This document shows, piece by piece, positions 27,676 to 36,298 of a stretch of DNA of 64,000 nucleotides (position 1 is the first letter of the stretch; the number at the start of each line of letters is the position of its first letter). Position numbers and translations under genes: made by a program. Source of the stretch: Desulfobulbaceae bacterium (lineage in GTDB: Bacteria > Desulfobacterota > Desulfobulbia > Desulfobulbales > VMSU01). Below the pieces are notes generated by a model. It did no database searches. It was not told the DNA's origin and was given only the letters and a program-made list of their open reading frames with translations. The DNA is taken from NCBI GenBank assembly GCA_015231515.1, contig JADGBM010000002.1:35383-99382 (forward strand), read 5' to 3'.

Positions 27676-28977
27676 ATGCGACCGTGTTTTTTAAAAAATA
27701 ATGGTTCTGAAGACGTCGATTCAGACGCCGAAGATTCCCCGGACTTTGATGAGAGTATCCTTAAAGAACCACCCTTGAAGAGACTATCAACTGTCATGTC
27801 AGAAGCTGCCCCCCAATCGACAACAGCCCTCGGCCAGCGTTTAATTTTTTTCATGCTTGCCATCCTGACACCGGTGCTTGCCTTGCCGGTGCTGCTGGTT
27901 TTTCTGTTCAAATCGCCGCCCCCTTTAGCCACCGTTACCTTGTTAGGGGTTTCCTATTACAAACTTTTTTTCTCGTTACTGATTGCTGCCGTCAGCTTGA
28001 TAGTCAGCTCGATATTGTTTTTCAGAACAAAACTGCCCCTCAGCGCAACCTTTTTTGCGTGCAGCCTTTTTTGTTCTATTCCGCTGGTGGTTGGAATGAA
28101 GTACGATCTTACTCTTCAGCAAGCCATTCTTGACGTTTCATTTTTTGCAAACTGGCCATATTTCCTGCAGCCCTTTTTTGTTTTCGTTTCACTGCTCCTG
28201 CCCGTTGGCATACTCACCTACATCACACTGCAAATACGAAGTATATTTACCAGAGAACGCCACAGTTATGTGTTCATAGGGGCAGCCGCCTTTCTAGCCC
28301 TGTCCCTCTATCTGAGCTCCTATGAGTTATCCAGGGCTGGCGTACCGAATATCTTAGGTTTTATCCACAACTCCACTGACACCTCATTTCAGACAAACGT
28401 GCCCGTAGAGGACCTGCCAGAGCAACTCTTTGAGCCACAACTCAGCCAGGAAGAGACCTTTAGCCCGGTTGAACAAATCACAACACTGCCGACCCAAAAC
28501 TACGACCCGGCACCGGGAGTTTTGTCAGCTAACGGACCTGTAGCACCTGAACTGGAAGTACCCGGGCCAGAGTTTGCTTCTGAGGCCCTCAGACTTGAAG
28601 AGAAGTTAAAAAGCCTTCTGCAAGAAATTGACAGTAAAATCATCAAACTGTCCCAGCTTAAATCTGCAATTGAGGCTCAGCAACAGACTGATCTGTCCGC
28701 CATCAACGCCAGCATTGGACTCTTGAGCAAAAAAACTGATATGCTTCTTGAGCATTTTGACGATAGGACAGATTCAGCTTCGCCTAATGCAAATGCACCC
28801 ATTGATCTCCCCAAAGAGGCTGCCGAATCATTAAAACCATTTTCATCCAGCCAAAAAGACAGTACATTGGCCAGGTTGAGTGAACAACTTGATTTTCTTA
28901 CCAGAAAGATCGAGACAATTCGCACCGATGACAGTAGTGCTTCAATGTCCGAGCAAACTAGCGGGATTAAAGAATAA
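27676..28977 (+). CDS. Multi-TM membrane protein with coiled-coil tail
   Basis: 433 residues from ATG 27676 (aaaggg 5 nt upstream; GTG 27670 also possible). An acidic N terminus is followed by about five to six TM helices (residues about 55-220, e.g. LIFFMLAILTPVLALPVLLV, FFSLLIAAVSLIVSSILFF, YVFIGAAAFLALSLYLSSY). A Pro/Glu linker leads to a coiled coil (EALRLEEKLKSLLQEIDSKI) and a Ser-rich tail. Family not recognised. A magnetosome-membrane anchor for the scaffold is plausible. Divergent from the REC-PAS kinase. Confidence 0.72.
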   Translation: MRPCFLKNNGSEDVDSDAEDSPDFDESILKEPPLKRLSTVMSEAAPQSTTALGQRLIFFMLAILTPVLALPVLLVFLFKSPPPLATVTLLGVSYYKLFFSLLIAAVSLIVSSILFFRTKLPLSATFFACSLFCSIPLVVGMKYDLTLQQAILDVSFFANWPYFLQPFFVFVSLLLPVGILTYITLQIRSIFTRERHSYVFIGAAAFLALSLYLSSYELSRAGVPNILGFIHNSTDTSFQTNVPVEDLPEQLFEPQLSQEETFSPVEQITTLPTQNYDPAPGVLSANGPVAPELEVPGPEFASEALRLEEKLKSLLQEIDSKIIKLSQLKSAIEAQQQTDLSAINASIGLLSKKTDMLLEHFDDRTDSASPNANAPIDLPKEAAESLKPFSSSQKDSTLARLSEQLDFLTRKIETIRTDDSSASMSEQTSGIKE

Positions 28978-28996
28978 CAGTATTCAGGAGAACAAC

Positions 28997-29200
28997 ATGA
29001 AAGGTATTTTAGCAGGAGTGTTTATCGGGGTTTTTTTTGGCGCCTTAGGTTACGAAATATTGAACCGGACAAATCCTAAAATGGTTGACGCCATCAGACG
29101 TAGGGTTTCGGATAATGTCGACAAATTTATGGATCCAAACAATGACCTGGATGAAGACTACGATGACATGGACATGGATCAAGAGCCAAGTCAGGCATAA
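28997..29200 (+). CDS. Small glycine-rich single-TM protein with acidic tail
   Basis: 67 residues; ATG 28997 with aggag 6 nt upstream. The TM helix LAGVFIGVFFGALGYEIL has small-residue GxxxG-type spacing, then a basic stretch, then a highly acidic end (DPNNDLDEDYDDMDMD). Small membrane proteins with acidic tails (Mms6-like in principle) can bind iron at the crystal surface, but there is no clear homology here; similarity is only in style. Confidence 0.7.
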   Translation: MKGILAGVFIGVFFGALGYEILNRTNPKMVDAIRRRVSDNVDKFMDPNNDLDEDYDDMDMDQEPSQA

Positions 29201-29215
29201 TACGACCCCTTTTCC

Positions 29216-30031
29216 ATGAACACCAAAAATCAGAGAAGCGCCTTCCATTCTCTAACTGTCGATGCCATGAAGTTGTGTGGTACTGCAGCTACTGTTACGT
29301 ACCAAGGCAGTATTATGGGGGCCCAATCACTTTTTTCGGGAATCAAGCAGGCTTTCGTTGGTGCTGATGAGAAAAAAGACGAATTTGCCTTGAGCAAACT
29401 TGAAAAGGCAGTTTTTTTTGCCGGCCAATCTTTTCCAGCCATCCAGGAGGATGTTGCTCTGCGCAGGATTGACATCGAGATTGCCTTCCCTGAAATATCA
29501 AAAGAGCAAATCAGCGCAAAACTCAGTCAAAGCCTTATCAACCGAAGTGCTTTTAAGACTGGAGCCTTTGGCGGACTTACATCTGCGCCTGGCACAATAC
29601 CAGGTATTGGCACCCTTGGCACAATCGCTGTCTCGCTAACGGCAGATGTTGTCCACAAGTTACGGGTTCAAATTGAACTCTGCTACGCCATAGCGACAGT
29701 CTACGACATTGAAATGGGAGAAGCGGAACTTCAGGCAACAGCGCTGGCCCTTATTGGAATATCCGTAAAAGAAACAACTACGAGCCGACTGGGCGCTCAA
29801 GCCACCAGAGAGATGGTTGACGCTGCCCGGGGTTACCTTGCTACGGGTATGGCTAAAGGCGCTACTCGAGTGGTAGATAAGCTCACTGTACGCACTGGCA
29901 GCAGAGCCCTACGAATTATTCCTTTTTTAGGGATTCCCCTCGGTGCCTATCTCAATTCAGCAGATGCCCGCAGAGTTGGCAGGCAGGCGCAAAAATACTT
30001 CAGCAGTTTGGCTACGGAGCAAAAAAGATAG
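29216..30031 (+). CDS. EcsC-family-like protein with CG motif
   Basis: 271 residues. The N-terminal AMKLCGTAATVTYQGSIMGA echoes the CG segment of the proteins at 12963 and 19012. The rest matches the EcsC-type pattern: a glycine/proline hinge (GGLTSAPGTIPGIGTLGTIA), then DVVHKLRVQIELCYAIATVYD and repeated small-residue helices. EcsC proteins are peripheral or membrane-inserted and poorly understood. The stop overlaps the convergent gene by 20 nt. Could be a membrane-shaping or tethering protein of the magnetosome. Confidence 0.75.
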   Translation: MNTKNQRSAFHSLTVDAMKLCGTAATVTYQGSIMGAQSLFSGIKQAFVGADEKKDEFALSKLEKAVFFAGQSFPAIQEDVALRRIDIEIAFPEISKEQISAKLSQSLINRSAFKTGAFGGLTSAPGTIPGIGTLGTIAVSLTADVVHKLRVQIELCYAIATVYDIEMGEAELQATALALIGISVKETTTSRLGAQATREMVDAARGYLATGMAKGATRVVDKLTVRTGSRALRIIPFLGIPLGAYLNSADARRVGRQAQKYFSSLATEQKR

Positions 30032-30779
30032 TAACAACTCGGGGAGGATTTGATTCCGAGAAGGTAACATTGGCCTGAGTTGCCATATCTGACCCATCAG
30101 GGCGTATCATCACAAGTGGCTGAGGTGTCCATTCGCGTTTCACATATTTCTTCAAAAAATGCAGCTCCCTGTCCTTATCAATCCTAAACAGAGAAGACAA
30201 TGGTACTCCGAGCAGTTTCTCACCTGTTTGAACGCCAAACAGCTCACACCCTTTCTTATTTACATACTCCACAACCCCCTCTTCATCAGCCAGGCAGACC
30301 CCCACTTTAAAGGTCTCCAGGAATCGGGCATACTGCTTATGCGAATCAGGATCTTCGTCCTTGGTTAAGCTATACTTCACGCTTTGATCGGTCATCCTGT
30401 CAAGAAAAACAGCTGTGTTCCTATCATTAACAAGAGAGTGGATTGTGGACAGAAGCGCTTGGGTATCAACGGGCTTTTGACAAAAACCATGAACAGTAAA
30501 GGCTTTATCCTTCAACTGAATACTTGAATCGCCAATGAGAATAACTTTGCAAAAAGGCTGGGCATTATGACAGCTCTTCAAGAGCGTTTCCAACTCACCG
30601 GTGCCTATCAAACAGCCAAAAATCGCCAGATCAACTGTCTGCGCTGCCATAATTGAAAGTACAGTATCGGCTGTATCTGCTGTTTTGACCTGATATGACT
30701 GCCCCAATGTTTCGACAAGCGACTCAACGATTGCACTATCGACATCCACACAAAGTATTGTTTTTAGTTGGATCATCAT
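30012..30779 (-). CDS. Pseudo-receiver PAS protein
   Basis: 255 residues. Residues 1-125 have a receiver fold (ILCVDVDSAIVESLVETLG, Lys in CQKPVD), but the phospho-acceptor position reads LAIFGCLIG, so the Asp is replaced by Gly or Cys and it is probably not phosphorylated. A PAS domain follows (about 150-255: FKVGVCLADEEGVVEYVNKK, CELFGVQTGEKLLG). No output domain. Likely a protein-protein or redox sensor. Overlaps its convergent neighbour by 20 nt. Confidence 0.82.
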   Translation of the reverse strand: MMIQLKTILCVDVDSAIVESLVETLGQSYQVKTADTADTVLSIMAAQTVDLAIFGCLIGTGELETLLKSCHNAQPFCKVILIGDSSIQLKDKAFTVHGFCQKPVDTQALLSTIHSLVNDRNTAVFLDRMTDQSVKYSLTKDEDPDSHKQYARFLETFKVGVCLADEEGVVEYVNKKGCELFGVQTGEKLLGVPLSSLFRIDKDRELHFLKKYVKREWTPQPLVMIRPDGSDMATQANVTFSESNPPRVVTIFFAP

Positions 30780-31071
30780 TCATCCTGTTGGAGTATAAAA
30801 CGCATTAGTGAGGGTAGGGCGAGCAACAGCTTCGGCAATAAAATGCCTGCACCATCAAAGAAATTAGATGGCAACTGTCAAATGTTGTTTTATTACACAA
30901 ATCAACTATTTTTTAAACAACTAATAGCAGGTTATTTTCCAAAAAAATCCAAGGAGATGTCTAAACTTAATATCCTGTTGAATTTTAAAACTTAGTCAGC
31001 TATTGTGGGCTTGAACCTAAATTCAAATAATTTAAAGTTGCTATCTGCTACCTATCTGAGTACTCAACTTC

Positions 31072-32961
31072 ATGACGACCCATCTTCACAATTTTCTATT
31101 GTGTTTTTTTCTACCTATAGCATCTTTTCTTCTACCCACTGGTGCCCTTGCCGGTGGCTCTGGAGATATTATTCTCCTGTTTGATTCTTCTATTTCCGTT
31201 CGGCAATACCGGCCAGACATTGTGCCAAACCATTGGCTGCAGGAGTTTATTGGCAAACTTCCAGATGACACAAACCTGCTTATTGTGAATTTTGACGAAG
31301 GAATTCAGCATAGTACAAAAATTAGTGCTCAGGAGTTTAAGGCAAACAACTCCTTAATCCCCACCATTAAACTTGATGGCCTGGTCAGTGACATGGCAGC
31401 GCCCATAAAATTTCTCGCTGAATATGATGGCCCAATTACCCTAGCAGCAATTATTTCAGACGGTGAACCTGAAATTAGCGATGACCTGCGAAAATACTTT
31501 TCCAAAACTACCCTTGAAAACCCGGAATATGCCTCATTAAACCTTCAGTATAAACAAAAAACCGCCCAAGATCTGACAAAGAATGAACTCTATACCCAGT
31601 TAAGCCCCTTGTACACCGAAAAAAACCTTCAAATCATTCAGGCGCACCTCGACTCTCTGGACAATAAACTTGGGGAAGCCCTCATTTTCGTTGACTTATA
31701 TGGCAAACTACCATTTTTTAAACAATGGGCAACTTCTGTCGGCGGCACGTATCTTTCTGCCTCAGACTCTGATCAACAAATCCACCTTGATACTAACACC
31801 GCATTTTCAAAGAGCACCCAAAAGGTACCCATTATGACAGAACAAGCACCGGACCAGCAGACTTCTTTGACCCAGCCCCCAACCGAAATGCAGCAAACAG
31901 CACAGCAAACACTCGCCCCGGAAGCATCTGCAGAGGTAACAGCAAGTATTGCATCAACCAGTCAACCAATTCCGCCTGTTGAGATAGAAGTGTACAAAGC
32001 TGACCCCCTGAGCATTATTCTATCTGTACTTATTACAGCTGGCGTTCTGCTGACGATCTACTTTCTTCAATATAAAAAACGTGCCGCTCAACTAGCCGCC
32101 TTCGATGCTGATATCGCTGCAAAACAAGCGGATCTCTTTTCGCATCTGGAAAGCAAAAGATCGTTGGAACAAGAGCAAGCTGATCTACAATCGAACCTGC
32201 ACGTGTTAGAAGACAGTCTTCGCACGGTAGAACGTGAAAAAAACAGTGTTGAAGAGGAAATTCAGCTTCTTGCCAAGCAACTCGAATCGGAACAAGCGTC
32301 CATTACCGATAAAGTGCACGATTTTGAACAGATGCAAAAAGCACAAATTGATTCCGAGCTTAAAACCCATAAAGACGAATTATATAAAAGCCTGCACGAA
32401 GAGTTAGCCCAAGCAAAGGAAGACAAACTCGCAGAGCTTGAAATAGAAACAGCTGCAGCGTTTGAAAGCCGTAAGACTGCTATCGAACAGGAAGCAATGA
32501 AAGTTGCGCTTAAAAAAATTGAAGTCTGGGAACAAAATGAAACCCAGATCCGAACAGATAAACTCAAAGAGGAACTAAGCCACTTGGAGCAGCAGTCTAA
32601 GGCAACAATCCAACAGTGGGAAGATGAAGCGGAGCAAAGGACGTTGGCCCTTCTTAACAGCCGGTACCGTGAGAAAATTACCGGCTATCAGAACAACATC
32701 AAACAGCTTAACGAAACTCAAAATCTCCTTAAAACCACAATTAATTCCAGGAAGGTTGAGTTTGATACCCTGCAAAACAAAATCAACAGTCAACGCCAGC
32801 TGTTAGACAAGCTTATGGCTTCAAAGATTGAAGTCCTGGTAGAAGAACGACGCCAAAAAGAAGAACTGCTCTGGGAACAGACAGCAGTCGAGATCCAACA
32901 GGCAAAAGAAGAGGCCTTGATTCGAATTCATAAACGGGAAGACGAATTAAAGCAGGGCTGA
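31072..32961 (+). CDS. Von Willebrand A domain receptor with TM and long coiled coil
   Basis: 629 residues. Signal peptide 1-27 (ends GALAGG); vWA domain about 30-240 with MIDAS DSSIS (38-42) and ISDGEPE; a Thr/Pro/Gln-rich linker; one TM (about 310-331, IILSVLITAGVLLTIYFL); then some 295 residues of cytoplasmic coiled coil (LAAFDADIAAKQADLFSHL onward). The layout puts a metal-ion-dependent adhesion domain in the periplasm or magnetosome lumen and a rod in the cytoplasm, ideal for linking magnetosomes to the MamK scaffold. That role is inference; the architecture is visible. Confidence 0.85.
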   Translation: MTTHLHNFLLCFFLPIASFLLPTGALAGGSGDIILLFDSSISVRQYRPDIVPNHWLQEFIGKLPDDTNLLIVNFDEGIQHSTKISAQEFKANNSLIPTIKLDGLVSDMAAPIKFLAEYDGPITLAAIISDGEPEISDDLRKYFSKTTLENPEYASLNLQYKQKTAQDLTKNELYTQLSPLYTEKNLQIIQAHLDSLDNKLGEALIFVDLYGKLPFFKQWATSVGGTYLSASDSDQQIHLDTNTAFSKSTQKVPIMTEQAPDQQTSLTQPPTEMQQTAQQTLAPEASAEVTASIASTSQPIPPVEIEVYKADPLSIILSVLITAGVLLTIYFLQYKKRAAQLAAFDADIAAKQADLFSHLESKRSLEQEQADLQSNLHVLEDSLRTVEREKNSVEEEIQLLAKQLESEQASITDKVHDFEQMQKAQIDSELKTHKDELYKSLHEELAQAKEDKLAELEIETAAAFESRKTAIEQEAMKVALKKIEVWEQNETQIRTDKLKEELSHLEQQSKATIQQWEDEAEQRTLALLNSRYREKITGYQNNIKQLNETQNLLKTTINSRKVEFDTLQNKINSQRQLLDKLMASKIEVLVEERRQKEELLWEQTAVEIQQAKEEALIRIHKREDELKQG

Positions 32962-32984
32962 TATTAGCCGCGTGTAGCCCTGAT

Positions 32985-33150
32985 GCCTCCACAATGGTTC
33001 ACATCAGCTTCATCAAGAAATTTCAGTTTTTTAATCTGCGCCTATCTGTGTCATCTGCGGATAAAAATGCAGTTTACAAAATTAGCATTTTTTTCAAAAA
33101 CATTTGATTATTCTATTCAATTACACAGATGACTGCAGATGACTACAGAT
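32985..33150. repeat. Dispersed CTGCGG/ATCTGTG-type intergenic repeat
   Basis: The 187-bp gap contains ATCTGCGCCTATCTGTG and ATCTGCGGAT, then ACAGATGACTGCAGATGACTACAGATG running into the start of the next gene. A related unit (TCCGCAGATTACGCAGAT, ATCTGCGGAT) lies at about 37898-37948. This is a widespread type of non-autonomous intergenic repeat. Confidence 0.55.
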
Positions 33151-34585
33151 GAACCTAGGACTTCCCAACTTCACAAACTTCATCATTCCTTTGCTGGCAA
33201 GTGTGTTTTTTATCGTCAGTATCTTTTTATATCGTCGTCATAAAAGACAGGACAACATCCTCTACCAGCGTAAAAAAATCTCTGAAGAGGCTTTGGATTA
33301 CAAGGCAGGACTCGAGCGAATACTTAACAGCATCTCCCTTGCCCTTATGGACGCCGGCTCAGAAAAGCAGTTCAACAGGGTTGTCAACACCATGCTGGGC
33401 CAAGTTGGAGAATACGTCTGTGTAGACCGACTCTACATATTTCTCTTTTCAGCGGACAATAAAAACCTCACTAATACTCATGAATGGTGCGCGCCAGGCA
33501 TTACAGCTAAAAAGAACAACCACCAGAAACTACCACCAGAATCAATACCCTGGATCATCTCTTCTCTTAATCAGAATGATCATATTCTTCTCCCTGATGC
33601 CGGCGATCTGCCAATTGAAGCACTCCAGGAAGCCGCTATGTTTAAGCGCGGAGGTAACCACACAATGATGATGGTGCCAATCCGTGCGCGCAACGCCCTT
33701 ATGGGCTTTATCGGATTCGACTTTTTAGAGCAGCCCTGGATGGACGAAGATATAAACCTGCTTCAAAGTTTGAGTAATATTTTGGGCTCGGCAATCTACC
33801 GGATACGAGCTGAGAATAAACTCCTGGAGCGGGGTGAAACTCTCATGAAGTACCAGGCCCGCCTCAAATCTCTGGTCATTGAGCTTACCCTTGCAGAAGA
33901 ACGGGAAAGGCGAAAAGTGGCAAACGATCTGCACGATCAGATTGGCCAAATGCTTGCCGTTGTTAAAATCAAACAGAAGAAACTTGTCGGATGTGTGGAT
34001 GCAACCGATAGCAAGGCACTCTCCAATGAAATTATTGAAATGCTGGATCAGGTGCTTGCAGATGTTCGCTCCCTGACCTTTGACCTCAGTGCCTTGGCAG
34101 TTCATCGCGACGATATTGATGCTGCAATTGAAAGTTTAGGCAACAGGCTTCTTACTGGGCACGGCATTAACTCAAGTTTTCAGACAACCGGCTCCCCCTA
34201 CGCGCTCCCTGAGCATATACAGACCATACTTTACCAGGTGATCAGAGAGCTGTATTATAATATCATTAAGCACGCTCACGCCAAGAATGTTGAAGTAACA
34301 GTTTCCTGGTACCCAAACAAAATTGACATTATGGTTACTGACGATGGCGTTGGCTTTGATACGAATCAACTTGAGCATGATGCACGTGCCGGTCATTTCG
34401 GTTTATTCAATGTACAGGAGAGAATCAGTTCACTTTCGGGGGTGTTTCATACCTTTTCTGCCCCAGGTTCCGGTACCACTACCGAAATCTCAATACCTTT
34501 AACAAAATCTAAAAACAGGACAGAATCGCAGGCAGAATTACATCAACCCTTGAGCAAGACCCACAATTCAATTAAATATGGATAG
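33149..34585 (+). CDS. NarL-type sensor histidine kinase (GAF, HisKA_3)
   Basis: 478 residues. One N-terminal TM (11-30, IIPLLASVFFIVSIFLY), a GAF domain (about 55-215), then HisKA_3 dimerisation helix ERERRKVANDLHDQIGQ (His in NDLHDQ) and HATPase with NIIKHAHAKNVEV and DDGVGFD. It pairs with the LuxR-type regulator whose start overlaps its stop. The GAF ligand is unknown. The start ATG lies in a repeat and has no clear RBS. Confidence 0.92.
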   Translation: MNLGLPNFTNFIIPLLASVFFIVSIFLYRRHKRQDNILYQRKKISEEALDYKAGLERILNSISLALMDAGSEKQFNRVVNTMLGQVGEYVCVDRLYIFLFSADNKNLTNTHEWCAPGITAKKNNHQKLPPESIPWIISSLNQNDHILLPDAGDLPIEALQEAAMFKRGGNHTMMMVPIRARNALMGFIGFDFLEQPWMDEDINLLQSLSNILGSAIYRIRAENKLLERGETLMKYQARLKSLVIELTLAEERERRKVANDLHDQIGQMLAVVKIKQKKLVGCVDATDSKALSNEIIEMLDQVLADVRSLTFDLSALAVHRDDIDAAIESLGNRLLTGHGINSSFQTTGSPYALPEHIQTILYQVIRELYYNIIKHAHAKNVEVTVSWYPNKIDIMVTDDGVGFDTNQLEHDARAGHFGLFNVQERISSLSGVFHTFSAPGSGTTTEISIPLTKSKNRTESQAELHQPLSKTHNSIKYG

Positions 34586-35252
34586 AATGAAAACTCAAAA
34601 GACCAAATCAAATATCGTTATTGCAGATGACCATACTTTTGTGCGCCAGGGCCTACGCGAGCTTTTGGAGAACCAGGCAGACATGCATGTCATCGGAGAG
34701 GCAAAGAATGGCAAAGAGGCAGTGGAACTCTGCAAACAAAATCAGGTAGATGTTGTGCTGATGGACATCTCAATGAATGGACTCAACGGTATCGATGCAA
34801 CCAAGTTGATAAAAGCAGATAAATCAGAGACCAAAATTGTCATGCTTTCTATGCATGCCGAAAAAAACATTGTTAAAGATGCGCTCAAAGCAGGAGCGAA
34901 TGGTTACCTTCTCAAAAACAGCGCCTTTGAAGAAATACATCGGGCGATTCGGGTGGTGGTTGCAGGTGAGACCTACATCTCTCCCCAGATTGCCACCCTC
35001 ATGGTATCAGAGTTTTTGGGCTCCAAGTCGAGCAAACAGGAAACGATTCATGAACTTACTGACCGAGAACGTCAAGTCCTGCAGTACATTGCGGAAGGTA
35101 AACGAACAAAAGAAATTTCCGAAGAAATACGCATTGGTGTTCGTACCATCGAAAAAATACGCAGCACCATCATGGAAAAACTAGGCCTCTACACCATTGC
35201 AGAACTGACCAAGTTTGCCATTAGTAACGGCATTACAACTATCGACTACTAA
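34578..35252 (+). CDS. NarL/LuxR-family response regulator
   Basis: 224 residues. Receiver (12-130) with IADDH, Asp 63 in LMDISMNGLNG and Lys in LLKNSA; C-terminal LuxR HTH (about 160-215: LTDREROVLQ-like LTDRERQVLQYIAEG, KEISEEIRIGVRTIEKIRST). Overlaps the kinase gene by 8 nt, so the two form one two-component system. Direct repeats at 35301-35337 just downstream are possible binding sites. Confidence 0.94.
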   Translation: MDRMKTQKTKSNIVIADDHTFVRQGLRELLENQADMHVIGEAKNGKEAVELCKQNQVDVVLMDISMNGLNGIDATKLIKADKSETKIVMLSMHAEKNIVKDALKAGANGYLLKNSAFEEIHRAIRVVVAGETYISPQIATLMVSEFLGSKSSKQETIHELTDRERQVLQYIAEGKRTKEISEEIRIGVRTIEKIRSTIMEKLGLYTIAELTKFAISNGITTIDY

Positions 35253-35300
35253 TTTCATAGTTTTTAGTGCCAGACGGTCTAATAAATCTCCCCCTCCACT

Positions 35301-35337
35301 TTTCGTAAAAATACCTACAATTTTTCGTAATCATACC
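35301..35337. promoter_or_regulatory. Paired direct repeats, candidate regulator sites
   Basis: TTTCGTAAAAATACC (35301-35315) and TTTCGTAATCATACC (35323-35337) match at 13 of 15 positions with a 22-bp period, about two helical turns, so both face the same side of the DNA. They lie between the NarL-type regulator and the HTH protein, and could control the latter and the mam operon beyond. Confidence 0.5.
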
Positions 35338-35424
35338 CTTTACTTCCTGATAGCCATCAGGCTAGTGTGTTCAATTAAATAATTGTATAAATTTGAAAAT
35401 GCACTCGGTGTTTTAATTACCTAT

Positions 35425-35976
35425 ATGACGAAACTGACCTTCTCAGCTACAGACGTTTCAATAGTGCTGCAACAGCCACAGTCTCAAGTGATGGAGTTGA
35501 TACGGCAGGGGCAGATCCGAGCCCGAAGCTGCCTCAGCGGGGCATGTACTGTCCTACGGCATGACCTGCTTTCTTTTATGCAGAATAACAACTATTCAAC
35601 CACAGTGCTGGATAAGCATAAAACAATCCTCATTGTAAATGACAACGCCCTGCTCCAGCAGAAAATTGATCAGGTACTTAACCACCTGCCCCACAATTGC
35701 ACGATTATACTAATTCGAAATGGTTATGATGCTGTTACGACTCTGATTCAGGAAAAAACGGACTTGCTTGTCATCAACAGCGACAGTGAAAGCTTTGACA
35801 CTCAAGGTATATTTAAGGCAATAGATGAAAAAACCAGCCCGCCCGTAGTTATCACTTTGTCAAAATTTCATAGTGATATTGGTGCGCCGTTACCACTAGG
35901 AACAATATCAGCAGCACTAGCTGCTGATGACATGGAAAAACTTACTAAACTATTGAAGCATTTCATTGACAATTAG
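35425..35976 (+). CDS. HTH (excisionase-like) plus receiver-like protein
   Basis: 183 residues from ATG 35425; a TTG start at 35383 is possible but has no RBS. Residues about 1-55 look like a MerR/excisionase-type DNA-binding module (FSATDVSIVLQQPQSQVMEL, IRQGQIRARSCLSGACTVLR). Residues about 65-183 look like a degenerate receiver (TILIVNDNALLQQKIDQVL, DLLVINSDSES); the phospho-acceptor region reads LLVINSDSE rather than hhhhD. It sits directly upstream of the mam operon, so it is a good candidate regulator. Confidence 0.7.
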   Translation: MTKLTFSATDVSIVLQQPQSQVMELIRQGQIRARSCLSGACTVLRHDLLSFMQNNNYSTTVLDKHKTILIVNDNALLQQKIDQVLNHLPHNCTIILIRNGYDAVTTLIQEKTDLLVINSDSESFDTQGIFKAIDEKTSPPVVITLSKFHSDIGAPLPLGTISAALAADDMEKLTKLLKHFIDN

Positions 35977-36037
35977 CCGCTATGCTATTAGTACTTGAGC
36001 TTTTTTTGAGCCACATTAAACCCAATGCTTGACGAAT

Positions 36038-36065
36038 TAGACATCCAATAAATCCGGCATAATAC
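36038..36065 (+). promoter_or_regulatory. Candidate promoter of the mam operon
   Basis: TAGACA (36038-36043), 16-bp spacer, TAATAC (36060-36065). It overlaps ACGAATTA (36032-36039), the octamer found twice upstream of the mamK operon. Weak match to sigma70, read by eye. Confidence 0.3.
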
Positions 36066-36115
36066 GAGTACTTCCGCCCAACGGGAGTCGAAAAAAAAAC
36101 TATCAGGTGAACGCT

Positions 36116-36298
36116 ATGATGGAAATTGTTTTGGGATTACTGCTTATCGCCCTGGGAATCTGGGGGATTTACGATGAATATTACTATGTGGCTGACATTG
36201 CCAAGGGGGGCTTTCCGCTTATGCTGATTTTCAGCGGGCTACTGGCAACTCTTGCAGGAGTCATCCCCTACAGGAAGGAGAAAAAGGACAATGTCTGA
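36116..36298 (+). CDS. mamI: MamI-like small magnetosome membrane protein
   Basis: 60 residues; ATG 36116 chosen (AGGTGA 5 nt upstream; GTG 36107 possible). Two TM helices (IVLGLLLIALGIWGIYD and PLMLIFSGLLATLAGVI) flank the motif YDEYYYVADIAKGGFP. MamI is needed early for magnetosome membrane formation in alphaproteobacteria and has the same two-helix layout. The stop overlaps the mamA start by 8 nt. The same unit is present twice in the protein at 37974. Confidence 0.8.
   Translation: MMEIVLGLLLIALGIWGIYDEYYYVADIAKGGFPLMLIFSGLLATLAGVIPYRKEKKDNV

Noticed and set aside
28880..28996. Longer start for the small glycine-rich protein
   Set aside because: It overlaps the upstream gene in another frame, and ATG 28997 has a good ribosome site.
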